From Bacteriovoracaceae bacterium (lineage in GTDB: Bacteria > Bdellovibrionota > Bacteriovoracia > Bacteriovoracales > Bacteriovoracaceae): 64,000 bases of DNA. The stretch lies in assembly GCA_023701435.1 (NCBI GenBank), contig JAMPXB010000001.1, forward strand, positions 62,001-126,000, read 5' to 3'. Each line of letters starts with the position of its first letter. Position 1 is the stretch's first letter. The notes below the pieces were generated by a model, which was given only the letters and a program-made list of their open reading frames with translations, was not told where the DNA came from and searched no databases. Positions 8,536 through 16,202 of the stretch are shown in pieces. A program made the translations under genes and the position numbers.

Positions 8536-8565
8536 TTGACAACGAGTGAGGAGGAGTTTTAAACT
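8536..8565 (+). promoter_or_regulatory. Candidate sigma-70 promoter for yfgM-bamB
   Basis: TTGACA at 8536-8541 is followed after 18 nt by TAAACT (4 of 6 to TATAAT) at 8560-8565, 35 nt before the ATG at 8600. AAAAAGGA supplies the ribosome-binding site. Prediction by eye only. Confidence 0.4.
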
Positions 8566-8599
8566 TCTTAAGTATTAAAAGACAAAAAGGATTAAACCA

Positions 8600-9265
8600 A
8601 TGAGCGAAGCGACTCAAACTCAAACCCTTGAACAGACACTTAATAAAACGGACTTGGGTCATACACTTTATGAACATCGGAAATCATTTTTCATCCTTTT
8701 GATTGCGATCCTTGTTGGAGCAACAGGTTTTGTTTTCTGGGAACAATCAAAGCAATCAGCGGCCTTAGATAATTCGGTAAAAGTTTTTGAATTCCAAACT
8801 GGTGCATGGGCCGATGCCAAGGCCGGCAAAGTAGATGTTGCTACTTTAGTTAAGACTTTTGAAGGTCTTGATAAAGAAGTTCGTACCGCTCCGGTTATGC
8901 TTCCGGTTGCTATGGAGATCAGTAAGTTTCTCTTTGAAAAAGGCAATTATGCTGAAGCTGAGACTATTCTTTCTGGTCTTTCAACTCTGACTCATCCGGT
9001 AGCCCAGTTTTTTGTGGCCATGCAGAGAGCGGCCATCCTTGAAAAATCAGGAAAAATTGACGAAGCGATTGCTGCCCTTGAGCCACTAGCAAAGAACAAA
9101 GAAGTCCTGATGCCTGCCAAGGTTTCTGTGGATCTTGGTCGTCTGTATCTTGCTAAAGGCGAGAAGGGCAAGGCCCAGACTCAATTTGATTACGTTATGA
9201 ACACTTTTCCAAATGATGATCAAGCTAAGCTAGCTAAGCTGTATCTTTCACAAATTGCTCAATGA
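8600..9265 (+). CDS. YfgM-like TPR protein with one membrane anchor
   Basis: 221 residues: a cytoplasmic N-terminus of about 27 residues, one transmembrane helix (about 30-48, FFILLIAILVGATGFVFW), then a periplasmic helical-repeat domain with TPR-like motifs (FLFEKGNYAEAETILSGL and GRLYLAKGEKGKAQTQF). This is the architecture of YfgM, an ancillary SecYEG-associated factor. The next gene is bamB, overlapping by ATGA, and der lies 1.8 kb upstream. Enterobacteria have the order yfgM-bamB-der, so the context supports the call. Confidence 0.75.
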   Translation: MSEATQTQTLEQTLNKTDLGHTLYEHRKSFFILLIAILVGATGFVFWEQSKQSAALDNSVKVFEFQTGAWADAKAGKVDVATLVKTFEGLDKEVRTAPVMLPVAMEISKFLFEKGNYAEAETILSGLSTLTHPVAQFFVAMQRAAILEKSGKIDEAIAALEPLAKNKEVLMPAKVSVDLGRLYLAKGEKGKAQTQFDYVMNTFPNDDQAKLAKLYLSQIAQ

Positions 9266-10353
9266 AATATCTTTTTTTACTGCTTCTCTCTGTTGCCTGT
9301 GGGTCTTTTAGGCCCACAGCTCCTGAGAGGGAAATTGATTTCTTTAAACTCCAATGGGCCAAAAACCTCGATCCAGATTATGTCTCGGGAAATCTTCCTA
9401 TCGGCTTAGGCGCTCCCCGAATCTTTAACGACATCGTTTACATGGGTAGCATGAGCGGTGTGATGTCTGCTTATGATGTTGAGAGTGGGCGAGTTCTATG
9501 GACGGCCAATGACAAAACTCCCCTGGGTGGACCGGTAGAGTTTTTTAATGATCATGTGGCCTATGGCGGTCAGAGTGGTCGATTTTTTGTTCGTCATTAT
9601 CTTACAGGTGAGTTGAAGTACGCTATTGATCTGGGTGCTCCTGTTGAAAGTGCTCCCTTTTTCTTTAATGGTCATATGATTGTGTATCTTCGAGGTCACC
9701 AAATTGTGCACCTTGATGCTGAAACAGGAAAAGTTCTGTGGGTTTATAAACGTGCCGTTCCGGTGACGACCACCCTTCAGCGAACAACGAAGCCTCTCTT
9801 GATTGGCAATAAGATCATTCTGGGTTTTGCCGATGGTTACGTAGGGGCACTTTCAGTTGAAGAAGGTCTTCTCTTATGGGAGACCAAGATTGTGGATCAG
9901 GCAAAGTTCATCGACGTGGATTTAAATCCTGTTTTAATGGGCGGCGCGATTGTTACCGGTTCTCCTTCTGGTGAACTTAAGGCCCTTAATCCAGATAGTG
10001 GCGTCATTTCTCGAAGCTATGGCGTTAGTGTTATGGCACATCCCGTTTTAAAGGGTGAACAAATTATTCTTGGCACAAATGACGGTGAAGTTATCATCAT
10101 GAGTTTTGCCGGCGAAATCTTAAAGAAAGCTAAAATTTCCGAACAGCCAGTAAGTGCTGTTGGCTGGTGGAAAGAGCATCTTGTTGCGGCCAGTTTTGAT
10201 GGAACAATACGTGCTATTGATCCTTTAACGCTGAAAGTGGTGGATGAGTTTGCCCTGGGTTATGACTATTCATCGGTCTTTTCTGACCTGGTGATTAAGG
10301 ATGATTTTATGGCCATCTACTCATCACGCAACAGGCTTTATCTTTTTCGTTAA
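9262..10353 (+). CDS. bamB: Outer-membrane assembly lipoprotein BamB
   Basis: 363 residues with a short lipoprotein signal (LLSVAC, lipid-anchored Cys13). The rest is a beta-propeller of PQQ-like repeats: DIVYMGSMSGVMSAYDVESG, MIVYLRGHQIVHLDAETGKV, KIILGFADGYVGALSVEEG, AIVTGSPSGELKALNPDSG and HLVAASFDGTIRAIDPLT. BamB is a non-essential part of the BAM complex that inserts outer-membrane proteins. The start overlaps the yfgM-like stop as ATGA. Confidence 0.88.
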   Translation: MKYLFLLLLSVACGSFRPTAPEREIDFFKLQWAKNLDPDYVSGNLPIGLGAPRIFNDIVYMGSMSGVMSAYDVESGRVLWTANDKTPLGGPVEFFNDHVAYGGQSGRFFVRHYLTGELKYAIDLGAPVESAPFFFNGHMIVYLRGHQIVHLDAETGKVLWVYKRAVPVTTTLQRTTKPLLIGNKIILGFADGYVGALSVEEGLLLWETKIVDQAKFIDVDLNPVLMGGAIVTGSPSGELKALNPDSGVISRSYGVSVMAHPVLKGEQIILGTNDGEVIIMSFAGEILKKAKISEQPVSAVGWWKEHLVAASFDGTIRAIDPLTLKVVDEFALGYDYSSVFSDLVIKDDFMAIYSSRNRLYLFR

Positions 10354-10453
10354 AAAATATTTATCTTAAAAATAATGTCACTTATCTAACATCCTTTGCT
10401 TTTCACTCTTTTAAGGGCTTACCATTAAGAGATTGAAAACAAAGGATTTCACG

Positions 10454-11767
10454 ATGAAATTATATTTTGCTTTTTCGCTTATGGCCCTTTCGGTCACGGC
10501 CCTCGCCCAGGTTAAGATTCAGGAAGAACTCTTTATTCCAGGTAAAAATCCTGAAATTGTAAAAGAACTCGTAGATACGGGATCGGTAATTATCGATCAC
10601 GTGACATCGGAAGGTTTTGAACTTTACGGCTCTCAAGGACTTGCTCGGTATCTAGATGACAAGAATATTGTGTATCTGGATATGAAGGCGATCAATGAAA
10701 AGGTCCTTGCTGATTATCCCACTTCAGCAGAGATCTCCCAAAAACTTCAAAACGCTGCGGCCAAGTATCCGCACATCATGAGACTCACGAGCATCGGAAA
10801 GTCAGTTAAGGGTAAGGACCTTTGGGTGATGAAAATTTCTGATAACGTGGCCCGGGATGAAGTGGAGCCGGAGTTTAAGTACATTTCTTCCATGCACGGT
10901 GATGAGATCACCGGTCGCGAGCTGACGGTCAGTTTGATTGAAGAGATTGGTGAGAAGTATGGCAGAGATTCAGAGATCACTGAGCTCGTAAACAATACCG
11001 AAATTTTTATTATGCCTTCAATGAATCCTGATGGCAGTGATCTTAAGCAAAGAGCGAACGCCAACTGGACGGATCTTAACCGGAATTTTCCGGACATGAC
11101 CCGTGATACACAAAGCTCACCGACTGGACGTCAGATTGAAGTTCAGCATGTGATGAAATTTCAGAATGAAAGACAATTCGCCCTTTCCGCTAACTTCCAT
11201 GGGGGGACGATTGTCGCTAACTATCCTTGGGATTCAAAATACGATGTCCATCCACTTAATGATCTGGTCATTGAACTCTCTCAAGGCTACTCCAATTTAA
11301 ATCCGGAGATGAAAAACTCTCAGGAATTTCCCGGAGGTATTACCAATGGTGCTGATTGGTATATTGTAAGGGGAGGCATGCAGGACTGGAGTTATGTCTG
11401 GCATAACGATTTGCAGATCACGGTAGAGCTCTCTCATCAGAAGTGGCCTCCTTATCGTGATATCCCTGGTTTTTATCAGGACAACCGTGACTCTTTGGTT
11501 TACTTCATGAAGGAAGTTCATCGTGGAGCAGGAATCAAAATCGCTCGTCCGGGTATCTCGGGGAGTGTGGTAGTGAAACAAACAAGTCCGGCGGTTAAGG
11601 ACTTCGGTAGCTACGCTTTCAAAAATTCTGAGTTTTATAAAGTTTTACCGGACGGGGACTATACTTTTACTTTGACCGAAAAAAACAGTGCTGCTTCCAA
11701 GGCCGTGAATGTTCGGGTGGAAAAAAATCTAATCAGCTCCAATGGTAACTATATTGAGCTTAACTAA
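10454..11767 (+). CDS. Secreted M14 zinc carboxypeptidase (CPE/CPD-like)
   Basis: 437 residues. Signal peptide MKLYFAFSLMALSVTALA, then a pro/linker region and the M14 domain (about 90-360). Zinc ligands are His148 and Glu151 in SMHGDEITGRE and His249 in NFHGGTIV; Asn209-Arg210 in DLNRNFPD would bind the substrate carboxylate; the catalytic Glu is Glu325 in QITVELSHQKWP. The VEL-type motif and the C-terminal beta-domain of about 65 residues (GISGSVVVK onward) match the N/E subfamily, which carries a transthyretin-like domain. I chose the ATG at 10454 because AAAGGA lies 7 nt upstream; a TTG at 10433 is in frame but would bury the signal peptide. The 3' end overlaps the convergent EVE gene by 8 nt. 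Confidence 0.92.
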   Translation: MKLYFAFSLMALSVTALAQVKIQEELFIPGKNPEIVKELVDTGSVIIDHVTSEGFELYGSQGLARYLDDKNIVYLDMKAINEKVLADYPTSAEISQKLQNAAAKYPHIMRLTSIGKSVKGKDLWVMKISDNVARDEVEPEFKYISSMHGDEITGRELTVSLIEEIGEKYGRDSEITELVNNTEIFIMPSMNPDGSDLKQRANANWTDLNRNFPDMTRDTQSSPTGRQIEVQHVMKFQNERQFALSANFHGGTIVANYPWDSKYDVHPLNDLVIELSQGYSNLNPEMKNSQEFPGGITNGADWYIVRGGMQDWSYVWHNDLQITVELSHQKWPPYRDIPGFYQDNRDSLVYFMKEVHRGAGIKIARPGISGSVVVKQTSPAVKDFGSYAFKNSEFYKVLPDGDYTFTLTEKNSAASKAVNVRVEKNLISSNGNYIELN

Positions 11768-12224
11768 GACCTAATTTTTTAATGTATTCAAATTCTTCAC
11801 GGGTGACCGGTAAAATCGAAAGCCGGTTACCCCGTTGGAGAAGCTTCATTTCTTCCAGTTTCTTGTGTTTTTTCAGCTCTTCCAGTGGCACATGATGATC
11901 CAAGTCCATTTCAAAGCTCACATCCACTAAAAACCAGCGGGGATTCTCCTTTGTGGCCTTTGGATCGAAATACTCGGACTTTGCCTCAAACTGAGTAGAG
12001 TCGGGGTAGGCCTTGGAATTAACCCGGGCAATGCCCGCCACTCCCGGGACGGCACAGCTTGAGTGATAGAAAAGAATTAAGTCTCCCTCGTTCATTTCAT
12101 CGCGCATGAAGTTTCGTGCCTGATAGTTCCGCACCCCGTTCCAGGGTTCGGTTTTTTTGGGACGTTTTTTCAAATCATCGAAAGAGAAGACATCGGGTTC
12201 TGATTTCATTAGCCAGTATTTCAT
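11760..12224 (-). CDS. EVE-domain protein (THYN1-like)
   Basis: 154 residues that are almost entirely one EVE domain, a PUA-like fold that binds modified bases in DNA or RNA. The opening MKYWLMKSEPDVFSFDDL, the WNGVRNYQARNFMRDEM segment, GDLILFYHSS and WFLVDVSF follow the family closely. Stand-alone EVE proteins are soluble; the substrate here is unknown. It is convergent with the carboxypeptidase gene and divergent from the lipoprotein at 12304. Confidence 0.9.
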   Translation of the reverse strand: MKYWLMKSEPDVFSFDDLKKRPKKTEPWNGVRNYQARNFMRDEMNEGDLILFYHSSCAVPGVAGIARVNSKAYPDSTQFEAKSEYFDPKATKENPRWFLVDVSFEMDLDHHVPLEELKKHKKLEEMKLLQRGNRLSILPVTREEFEYIKKLGLS

Positions 12225-12303
12225 TTCTCTATATTGGACAATTTTTGACAGTTAATCAAGTTCGACAAGTTTTTGACGAAAAGCCTTGGGTGAGGAGAAC
12301 ATC

Positions 12304-13026
12304 ATGAAACATCTGAACTTCGCTTTCGTTTCCATTATATTTGTCGGTTGTGCTCATTTTACTGAGACTCCCAAGGTCGTGCAGTTTCCCTATGCCGCAG
12401 ATCTCTTATTGAAAGTGCAGAAAGAAGTTTCTCGAATGCCTGCCTCAATAGGTAGTGAGAATCTGGCGGAAATCTCTCCTCGCCGGATTTATTTCAGTGC
12501 CCTTTATCATCAGTATTTAACTTTGGGAAAACACCTGGATAAAAAGGCGGACATAAATTTTTGTCCTCAGTTTCATCACGATAAAATCCAAACGGATTCT
12601 GGCCTCATTCCACAGGTCTCCCTTTACCGGCCGAAGCATGTGGATTCAGAGGGTAGAAACTACTTTCCTGAACTGGCCTTTAATAAGGACTTTTCCTTAC
12701 AGGACTATCATCTGGTCATTAAAAGTGAGCTCGATACCCTGTGTGAAGATGGGGTGAGTGATAATTTTTATAAATTTGATAATCTCGTCACTCATTACGC
12801 CCATAAGAGATCTTTTCATCAGAATCCCACGGCCATGACTTCCGTCTTGAAGATCCCTGTTTTTGCCAATTTTTACCTGGTAAAAATGCTGGAGACTCCA
12901 GGGCTTCCTGGGTTGGAGGAAAAGCGTTTTATCAAGCTCACTCAAACCCATTGGTTTGAAAATTATGTGGCCGAGGCGAGCCAGATGAGAAATCATTTTA
13001 TTAAAAATAAAATGGTGAGACGTTAA
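12304..13026 (+). CDS. Lipoprotein of unknown function
   Basis: 240 residues. Lipoprotein signal MKHLNFAFVSIIFVGC with lipid Cys16. The mature part is helical and charged, with an even spread of aromatic and His residues and two further Cys. The start at 12304 is chosen because GAGGAG lies 7 nt upstream; the GTG at 12286 would extend the signal without benefit. It is followed after 2 nt by another lipoprotein gene, so it probably heads a lipoprotein operon. No family recognised. Confidence 0.75.
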   Translation: MKHLNFAFVSIIFVGCAHFTETPKVVQFPYAADLLLKVQKEVSRMPASIGSENLAEISPRRIYFSALYHQYLTLGKHLDKKADINFCPQFHHDKIQTDSGLIPQVSLYRPKHVDSEGRNYFPELAFNKDFSLQDYHLVIKSELDTLCEDGVSDNFYKFDNLVTHYAHKRSFHQNPTAMTSVLKIPVFANFYLVKMLETPGLPGLEEKRFIKLTQTHWFENYVAEASQMRNHFIKNKMVRR

Positions 13027-13028
13027 AA

Positions 13029-13706
13029 ATGAAACTTTCACTCCTGATCATGACAGTTCTTGTGGCCTCTTGCGGACAATATGAGTCAGATGTGACTCGA
13101 AATCTCATCGGCGAGTTCCGCTCGGCCGATGCTCTGGTGGTGACTACGACAGATCGGAATAATATCTCATCCATTTGTACAGCTTTGGCCCAGAAGGCTT
13201 CCACACTGGCCTCTGCCGTTGGTTCAACCCATTTATTTGCCACCCAACAGAGTGATTGCGACGGTGTTACCCTCATTAATGCTGATTTGAATGTGATCAT
13301 TCAAACAGGCGGTACTGGTTATATCTTTAAAAAAAGCAGTGATGGACTTGATTACATTTTTCCTGAATTGGAGACCAATACCACGGGCCTTCTGACAAAT
13401 GTTTGCGCTGATCCTACTTCCTTTGTAAATCCTCAAATTGATCCAGGCACCAGCAGTGCCACCTGGGTCACGACGGTAGGGATAAGCAGTAATGACTGCA
13501 CTCCGGCCAGTGAAGAGCTCTGTGTTCAGGTGGAAACCGGCAGCCTTAATGCTGATCAAACTTACACCATTCATACCACGGACTGGATGAGAGTTCGCCT
13601 TTCTTCCACGAATGGAAAGCTTGGATTTTTCACCCAACGTAAAAAACTCACTCAGGCCACTTGTGCCACTAACAAGTCTCAAATCTCCCAGGCCCTCTTG
13701 AAATAA
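13029..13706 (+). CDS. Lipoprotein, paralogue of the next gene
   Basis: 225 residues. Lipobox LVASC (Cys15), then a mature domain of about 205 residues with six further Cys, probably disulfide-bonded. It shares with the 13771 gene the order Cys-x-x-Leu-x-x-Lys-Ala, a GGTGYIFKK / GGSYFFKP strand, a VCADPTSFVNP / ICANATALTSP segment, an ATWVTTV / AVWFRKV strand, a QVETGSLN / KLEKGSLD turn, an IHT motif, and GFFTQRKKL / GFFVKRYL near the end. The two are diverged tandem duplicates. Function unknown. Confidence 0.75.
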   Translation: MKLSLLIMTVLVASCGQYESDVTRNLIGEFRSADALVVTTTDRNNISSICTALAQKASTLASAVGSTHLFATQQSDCDGVTLINADLNVIIQTGGTGYIFKKSSDGLDYIFPELETNTTGLLTNVCADPTSFVNPQIDPGTSSATWVTTVGISSNDCTPASEELCVQVETGSLNADQTYTIHTTDWMRVRLSSTNGKLGFFTQRKKLTQATCATNKSQISQALLK

Positions 13707-13737
13707 AAGCTTGCCGAGCCTTTCTTTGATAGGGAAC

Positions 13738-13759
13738 AATTAAATTACAATAATTGTTT
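13738..13759 (+). promoter_or_regulatory. AT-rich inverted repeat before a lipoprotein gene
   Basis: The arms ACAATTA and TAATTGT are perfect 7-bp inverted repeats around an 8-nt centre, ending just before the GGAGG ribosome-binding site of the 13771 gene. It could be an operator or a leader hairpin; the sequence cannot tell which. Confidence 0.3.
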
Positions 13760-13770
13760 AGGAGGGCCCG

Positions 13771-14433
13771 ATGACTAAAGTCTTGCTACTTTCTCTGTTT
13801 ATACTTGTTTCATGTAACCAAGATACTAAAGTTGTCACCACTTCACAGCTGGGCTCTATCCGTGAATTTCTGCAGGTGCCGGTTGAAGGACGAGAATTTC
13901 TCGATTTGTGTCTTAAACTGGGCCAGAAAGCCGACCGCTTACCAAGTCTCTCCACCGCTGGAGTAGAATACAACTTCTCTTACGCTCAAAAAAATTGCAA
14001 TGATTCAGAAATGGGTGCCGCCAGTGATGTAACCCTCACTATTGATCAGTTGGGTGGAAGCTATTTTTTCAAGCCGACTGGTAATTCCAATTTTGGCTTT
14101 ACTCAGATTGAAACTCCAACAGAAGGGGTGATGAAAGAGATTTGCGCCAATGCCACCGCTCTTACGAGTCCGCTGCAAACAGGCTCCACCAGCGCTGTCT
14201 GGTTTAGAAAAGTGAGCGAAGAGAAGTGTCGATCTGACGCTAATCACTTTTGTATCAAGCTTGAAAAAGGTTCCCTGGATTCTTTTTCCAACCGCTATCT
14301 CATCCATACCGAGGAATTAATTCAGTTCAGACTTACCGGAAACAATACTGGTTTCTTTGTGAAGCGCTATCTTGATACCGCCGGAAATTGTAATTCCGGC
14401 AAAAGAATTCAGAAAGAGGCCTTCCTCAGATAA
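13771..14433 (+). CDS. Lipoprotein, paralogue of the previous gene
   Basis: 220 residues. Signal MTKVLLLSLFILVSC with lipid Cys15, then a Cys-containing domain aligned throughout with the 13029 product. The strongest matches are the GGSYFFKP strand, the GSLDSFSNRYLIHTEE segment and GFFVKRYL before the C-terminus. GGAGG lies 6 nt before the ATG. The last 8 nt overlap the convergent gene. Probably a periplasm-facing outer-membrane lipoprotein; role unknown. Confidence 0.75.
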   Translation: MTKVLLLSLFILVSCNQDTKVVTTSQLGSIREFLQVPVEGREFLDLCLKLGQKADRLPSLSTAGVEYNFSYAQKNCNDSEMGAASDVTLTIDQLGGSYFFKPTGNSNFGFTQIETPTEGVMKEICANATALTSPLQTGSTSAVWFRKVSEEKCRSDANHFCIKLEKGSLDSFSNRYLIHTEELIQFRLTGNNTGFFVKRYLDTAGNCNSGKRIQKEAFLR

Positions 14434-15235
14434 TACAGCCCTGGTGCATTTTCACGATCACGGTTTTCTTAAGATCTTCATTCCAAACAGTTTTACAGAA
14501 CTCGACTCCGAAAGCTTTCGGGGCGAGTTTTGTACTGTCTTTTGGACAGGCCACTTCTGAACGTTTCTCTTCCCATTCACTGAGTTTGGTAAAATCAAGG
14601 TCTTCAATTTTCCAGTCACCATTTTCTGCGATTTTCAGGGTGAAAAAGAGACCATCTTCTTCTTTCAAGACATAGATCTCATTGTTTTTTATAAAGAGGG
14701 GCTGATCATCTATTGGTAAGAAGTAGCTCTTGGTTTCTTTTTCTCCATAAACAATAACTGGTTGGGGAGTCAGGAGGTCACTGATGGGAACTTCAATTTG
14801 TGTTTGATCCCGCCATACCACGACCCTTTCATTGGAGATGCCCTTGATGAAGGCCATGCCCTTTAAGATTTTATCCTCTGGATTTTTCGGGTTATGGTTC
14901 TTGCAATGGGAATTAAAAAGCAGGGGCTTAAAGCCCTGCTGGGATTTCTGAGTGGTGTAAAATTCAACAGGGATTCCGTATTTGTTACGAAAAAGCTCAA
15001 TGTACTGGGCCTTCTTGGAAGTCTGGATATTGTCTTCTTTGACCTTGGTGATGAGATCTTTCCAGCGGGTGAGTTGCAGGCCCATAACCTGGTCACATTC
15101 TGAGTTTTCCAGGCAGCCCTTAAATTGGTGGTCGAAATCATCTATGCTTTTGGGGTTTGGGATGACTTGTATCTGGGGTGAAGTCTGGGAAAACACCGAA
15201 AGAGATACAAAAAACAGTAAATAAGATATGCGCAT
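14426..15235 (-). CDS. Secreted protein of unknown function
   Basis: 269 residues. Signal peptide MRISYLLFFVSLSVFS, then a mixed alpha/beta domain with Cys pairs (CLENSEC, then a CxxH-type stretch near SHCKNHN, and CPKDS, FCKTVW and QGCII towards the C-terminus). The ATG at 15235 is chosen over one at 15256 because AGGAA lies 6 nt upstream and the signal then starts correctly. It is divergent from the small basic protein gene. No family recognised. Confidence 0.7.
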   Translation of the reverse strand: MRISYLLFFVSLSVFSQTSPQIQVIPNPKSIDDFDHQFKGCLENSECDQVMGLQLTRWKDLITKVKEDNIQTSKKAQYIELFRNKYGIPVEFYTTQKSQQGFKPLLFNSHCKNHNPKNPEDKILKGMAFIKGISNERVVVWRDQTQIEVPISDLLTPQPVIVYGEKETKSYFLPIDDQPLFIKNNEIYVLKEEDGLFFTLKIAENGDWKIEDLDFTKLSEWEEKRSEVACPKDSTKLAPKAFGVEFCKTVWNEDLKKTVIVKMHQGCII

Positions 15236-15308
15236 AGTAGTTCCTGTCGTTTTCAAAGCTATTTTTTTATTATAAGCTCATTCGAATTGTAAATTTGAGG
15301 AGGAATTC

Positions 15309-15425
15309 ATGAAAAAGTTAAAAAAATCGCGTCCAGCGAAGAAAGTTTCTAAAAACAAGAAGAGCGGACTTAAATTAAAGCGTCTTGCTCGTAAGGCAAA
15401 GCTTACTAAGAGTCATAACAAGTAA
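15309..15425 (+). CDS. 38-residue very basic protein
   Basis: A complete short ORF (MKKLKKSRPAKKVSKNKKSG, then LKLKRLARKAKLTKSHNK). It has 15 Lys and 3 Arg in 38 residues and no acidic residue. A very strong ribosome-binding site (GAGGAGGA, 15297-15304) sits 4 nt before the ATG, and a good terminator follows 23 nt after the stop. These signals argue for a real, well-translated gene. The composition suggests nucleic-acid or ribosome binding, like small ribosomal or nucleoid peptides, but I recognise no family. Confidence 0.72.
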   Translation: MKKLKKSRPAKKVSKNKKSGLKLKRLARKAKLTKSHNK

Positions 15426-15447
15426 TCTCTTTTAGAGATCATTATAG

Positions 15448-15483
15448 AAGGCCCTCGCTTATTAGCGGGGGCCTTTTGTTTTT
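15448..15483 (+). terminator. Intrinsic terminator after the small basic protein
   Basis: The arms AAGGCCCTCGC and GCGGGGGCCTT (one wobble pair) enclose a 6-nt loop, followed by TTGTTTTT. It makes the 38-residue gene a monocistronic unit. Confidence 0.85.
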
Positions 15484-15563
15484 ATGCGTCCAGCAAAGTC
15501 TTTGTTATCTCATTATCTGTCAAAGTTATGACAACGAATAATACTATATATAGTTATTTATAT

Positions 15564-15671
15564 TTGACGGGTCGTTGATTTGACAGGTTTAATAGATTTA
15601 TTAACAGCTTAAATGATTTATAGCTTTAATTTCCTGCACACACACAAAAGCCTCCGAATGGAGGCTTTTTT
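15564..15671 (+). ncRNA. Candidate small RNA with its own promoter and terminator
   Basis: TTGACG (15564-15569) and TTTAAT (15588-15593) are spaced 18 nt apart and each matches the sigma-70 consensus at 5 of 6 positions. A perfect stem AAAAGCCTCC / GGAGGCTTTT with a GAAT loop and a T tract ends at 15671. The predicted transcript starts near 15600 and is about 70 nt with no credible ORF. The hairpin is nearly symmetrical, so it may instead, or also, terminate the convergent thioesterase gene. The upstream part of the gap (15484-15563) is AT-rich and otherwise empty. Confidence 0.35.
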
Positions 15672-15706
15672 ATTTCTGGAATGTTTTGTTTAACTGAATA
15701 ACTTAC

Positions 15707-16195
15707 TTATTTTCTTCTTTGGAGAGTGCTGCGGACATCTTTCTTCATCTGCACCCGCTTCTTGGCGTTCTCAAAACGGCGAATCTCATCCTCAGTTTCT
15801 GGAACCAGACCTGGCACCACAACTGGACTTCCTAAGTCATCTAGCGCCACAAAAGTCAGATAGGCCTTAGTGGTTGTTCTGACTTCACCAGTGAAGGGAT
15901 TTTCTGAAGTAACTTTAACTCCCACAATCATAGATGTTTTTCCCACGTAATTCAGAGAGGCCTGAATAAGTACGTGATAGCCCATTTTGATGGGAGCGAT
16001 AAAATCAATGTCATCAATATGAGCGGTAACTACGGGACGTCCACAATGGCGGGCGGCGACCATCGCTGCGGCAATATCAATCCAGCTCATTACGGCACCA
16101 CCGAATACTGTGCCGTGAGTGTTAGTGTTGTTAGGCATGACCATCTCACGCATTTCAATGGCCGTTTCAGAGGGGGTTTTGGTTGCGGGCTTCAT
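15707..16195 (-). CDS. Acyl-CoA thioesterase, hotdog fold (YciA-like)
   Basis: 162 residues with one hotdog domain. The helix motif GTVFGGAVMSWIDIAAAMVA contains the conserved Asp, followed by ARHCGRPVVTAHIDDIDF and the FIAPIKMG turn, as in the YciA/acyl-CoA hydrolase group. It cleaves CoA thioesters in the cytoplasm; chain-length preference is not visible. The start at 16195 has AAGGAAG just upstream, and the upstream lipoprotein stops at 16203. No dedicated DHNA-CoA thioesterase is seen in the men operon of this window, but a link to that step would be a guess. Confidence 0.85.
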   Translation of the reverse strand: MKPATKTPSETAIEMREMVMPNNTNTHGTVFGGAVMSWIDIAAAMVAARHCGRPVVTAHIDDIDFIAPIKMGYHVLIQASLNYVGKTSMIVGVKVTSENPFTGEVRTTTKAYLTFVALDDLGSPVVVPGLVPETEDEIRRFENAKKRVQMKKDVRSTLQRRK

Positions 16196-16202
16196 AACTT
16201 CC

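Noticed and set aside
13233-13739. 168-codon minus-strand ORF
   Set aside because: Antisense to the first lipoprotein paralogue; no signal peptide or ribosome-binding site.
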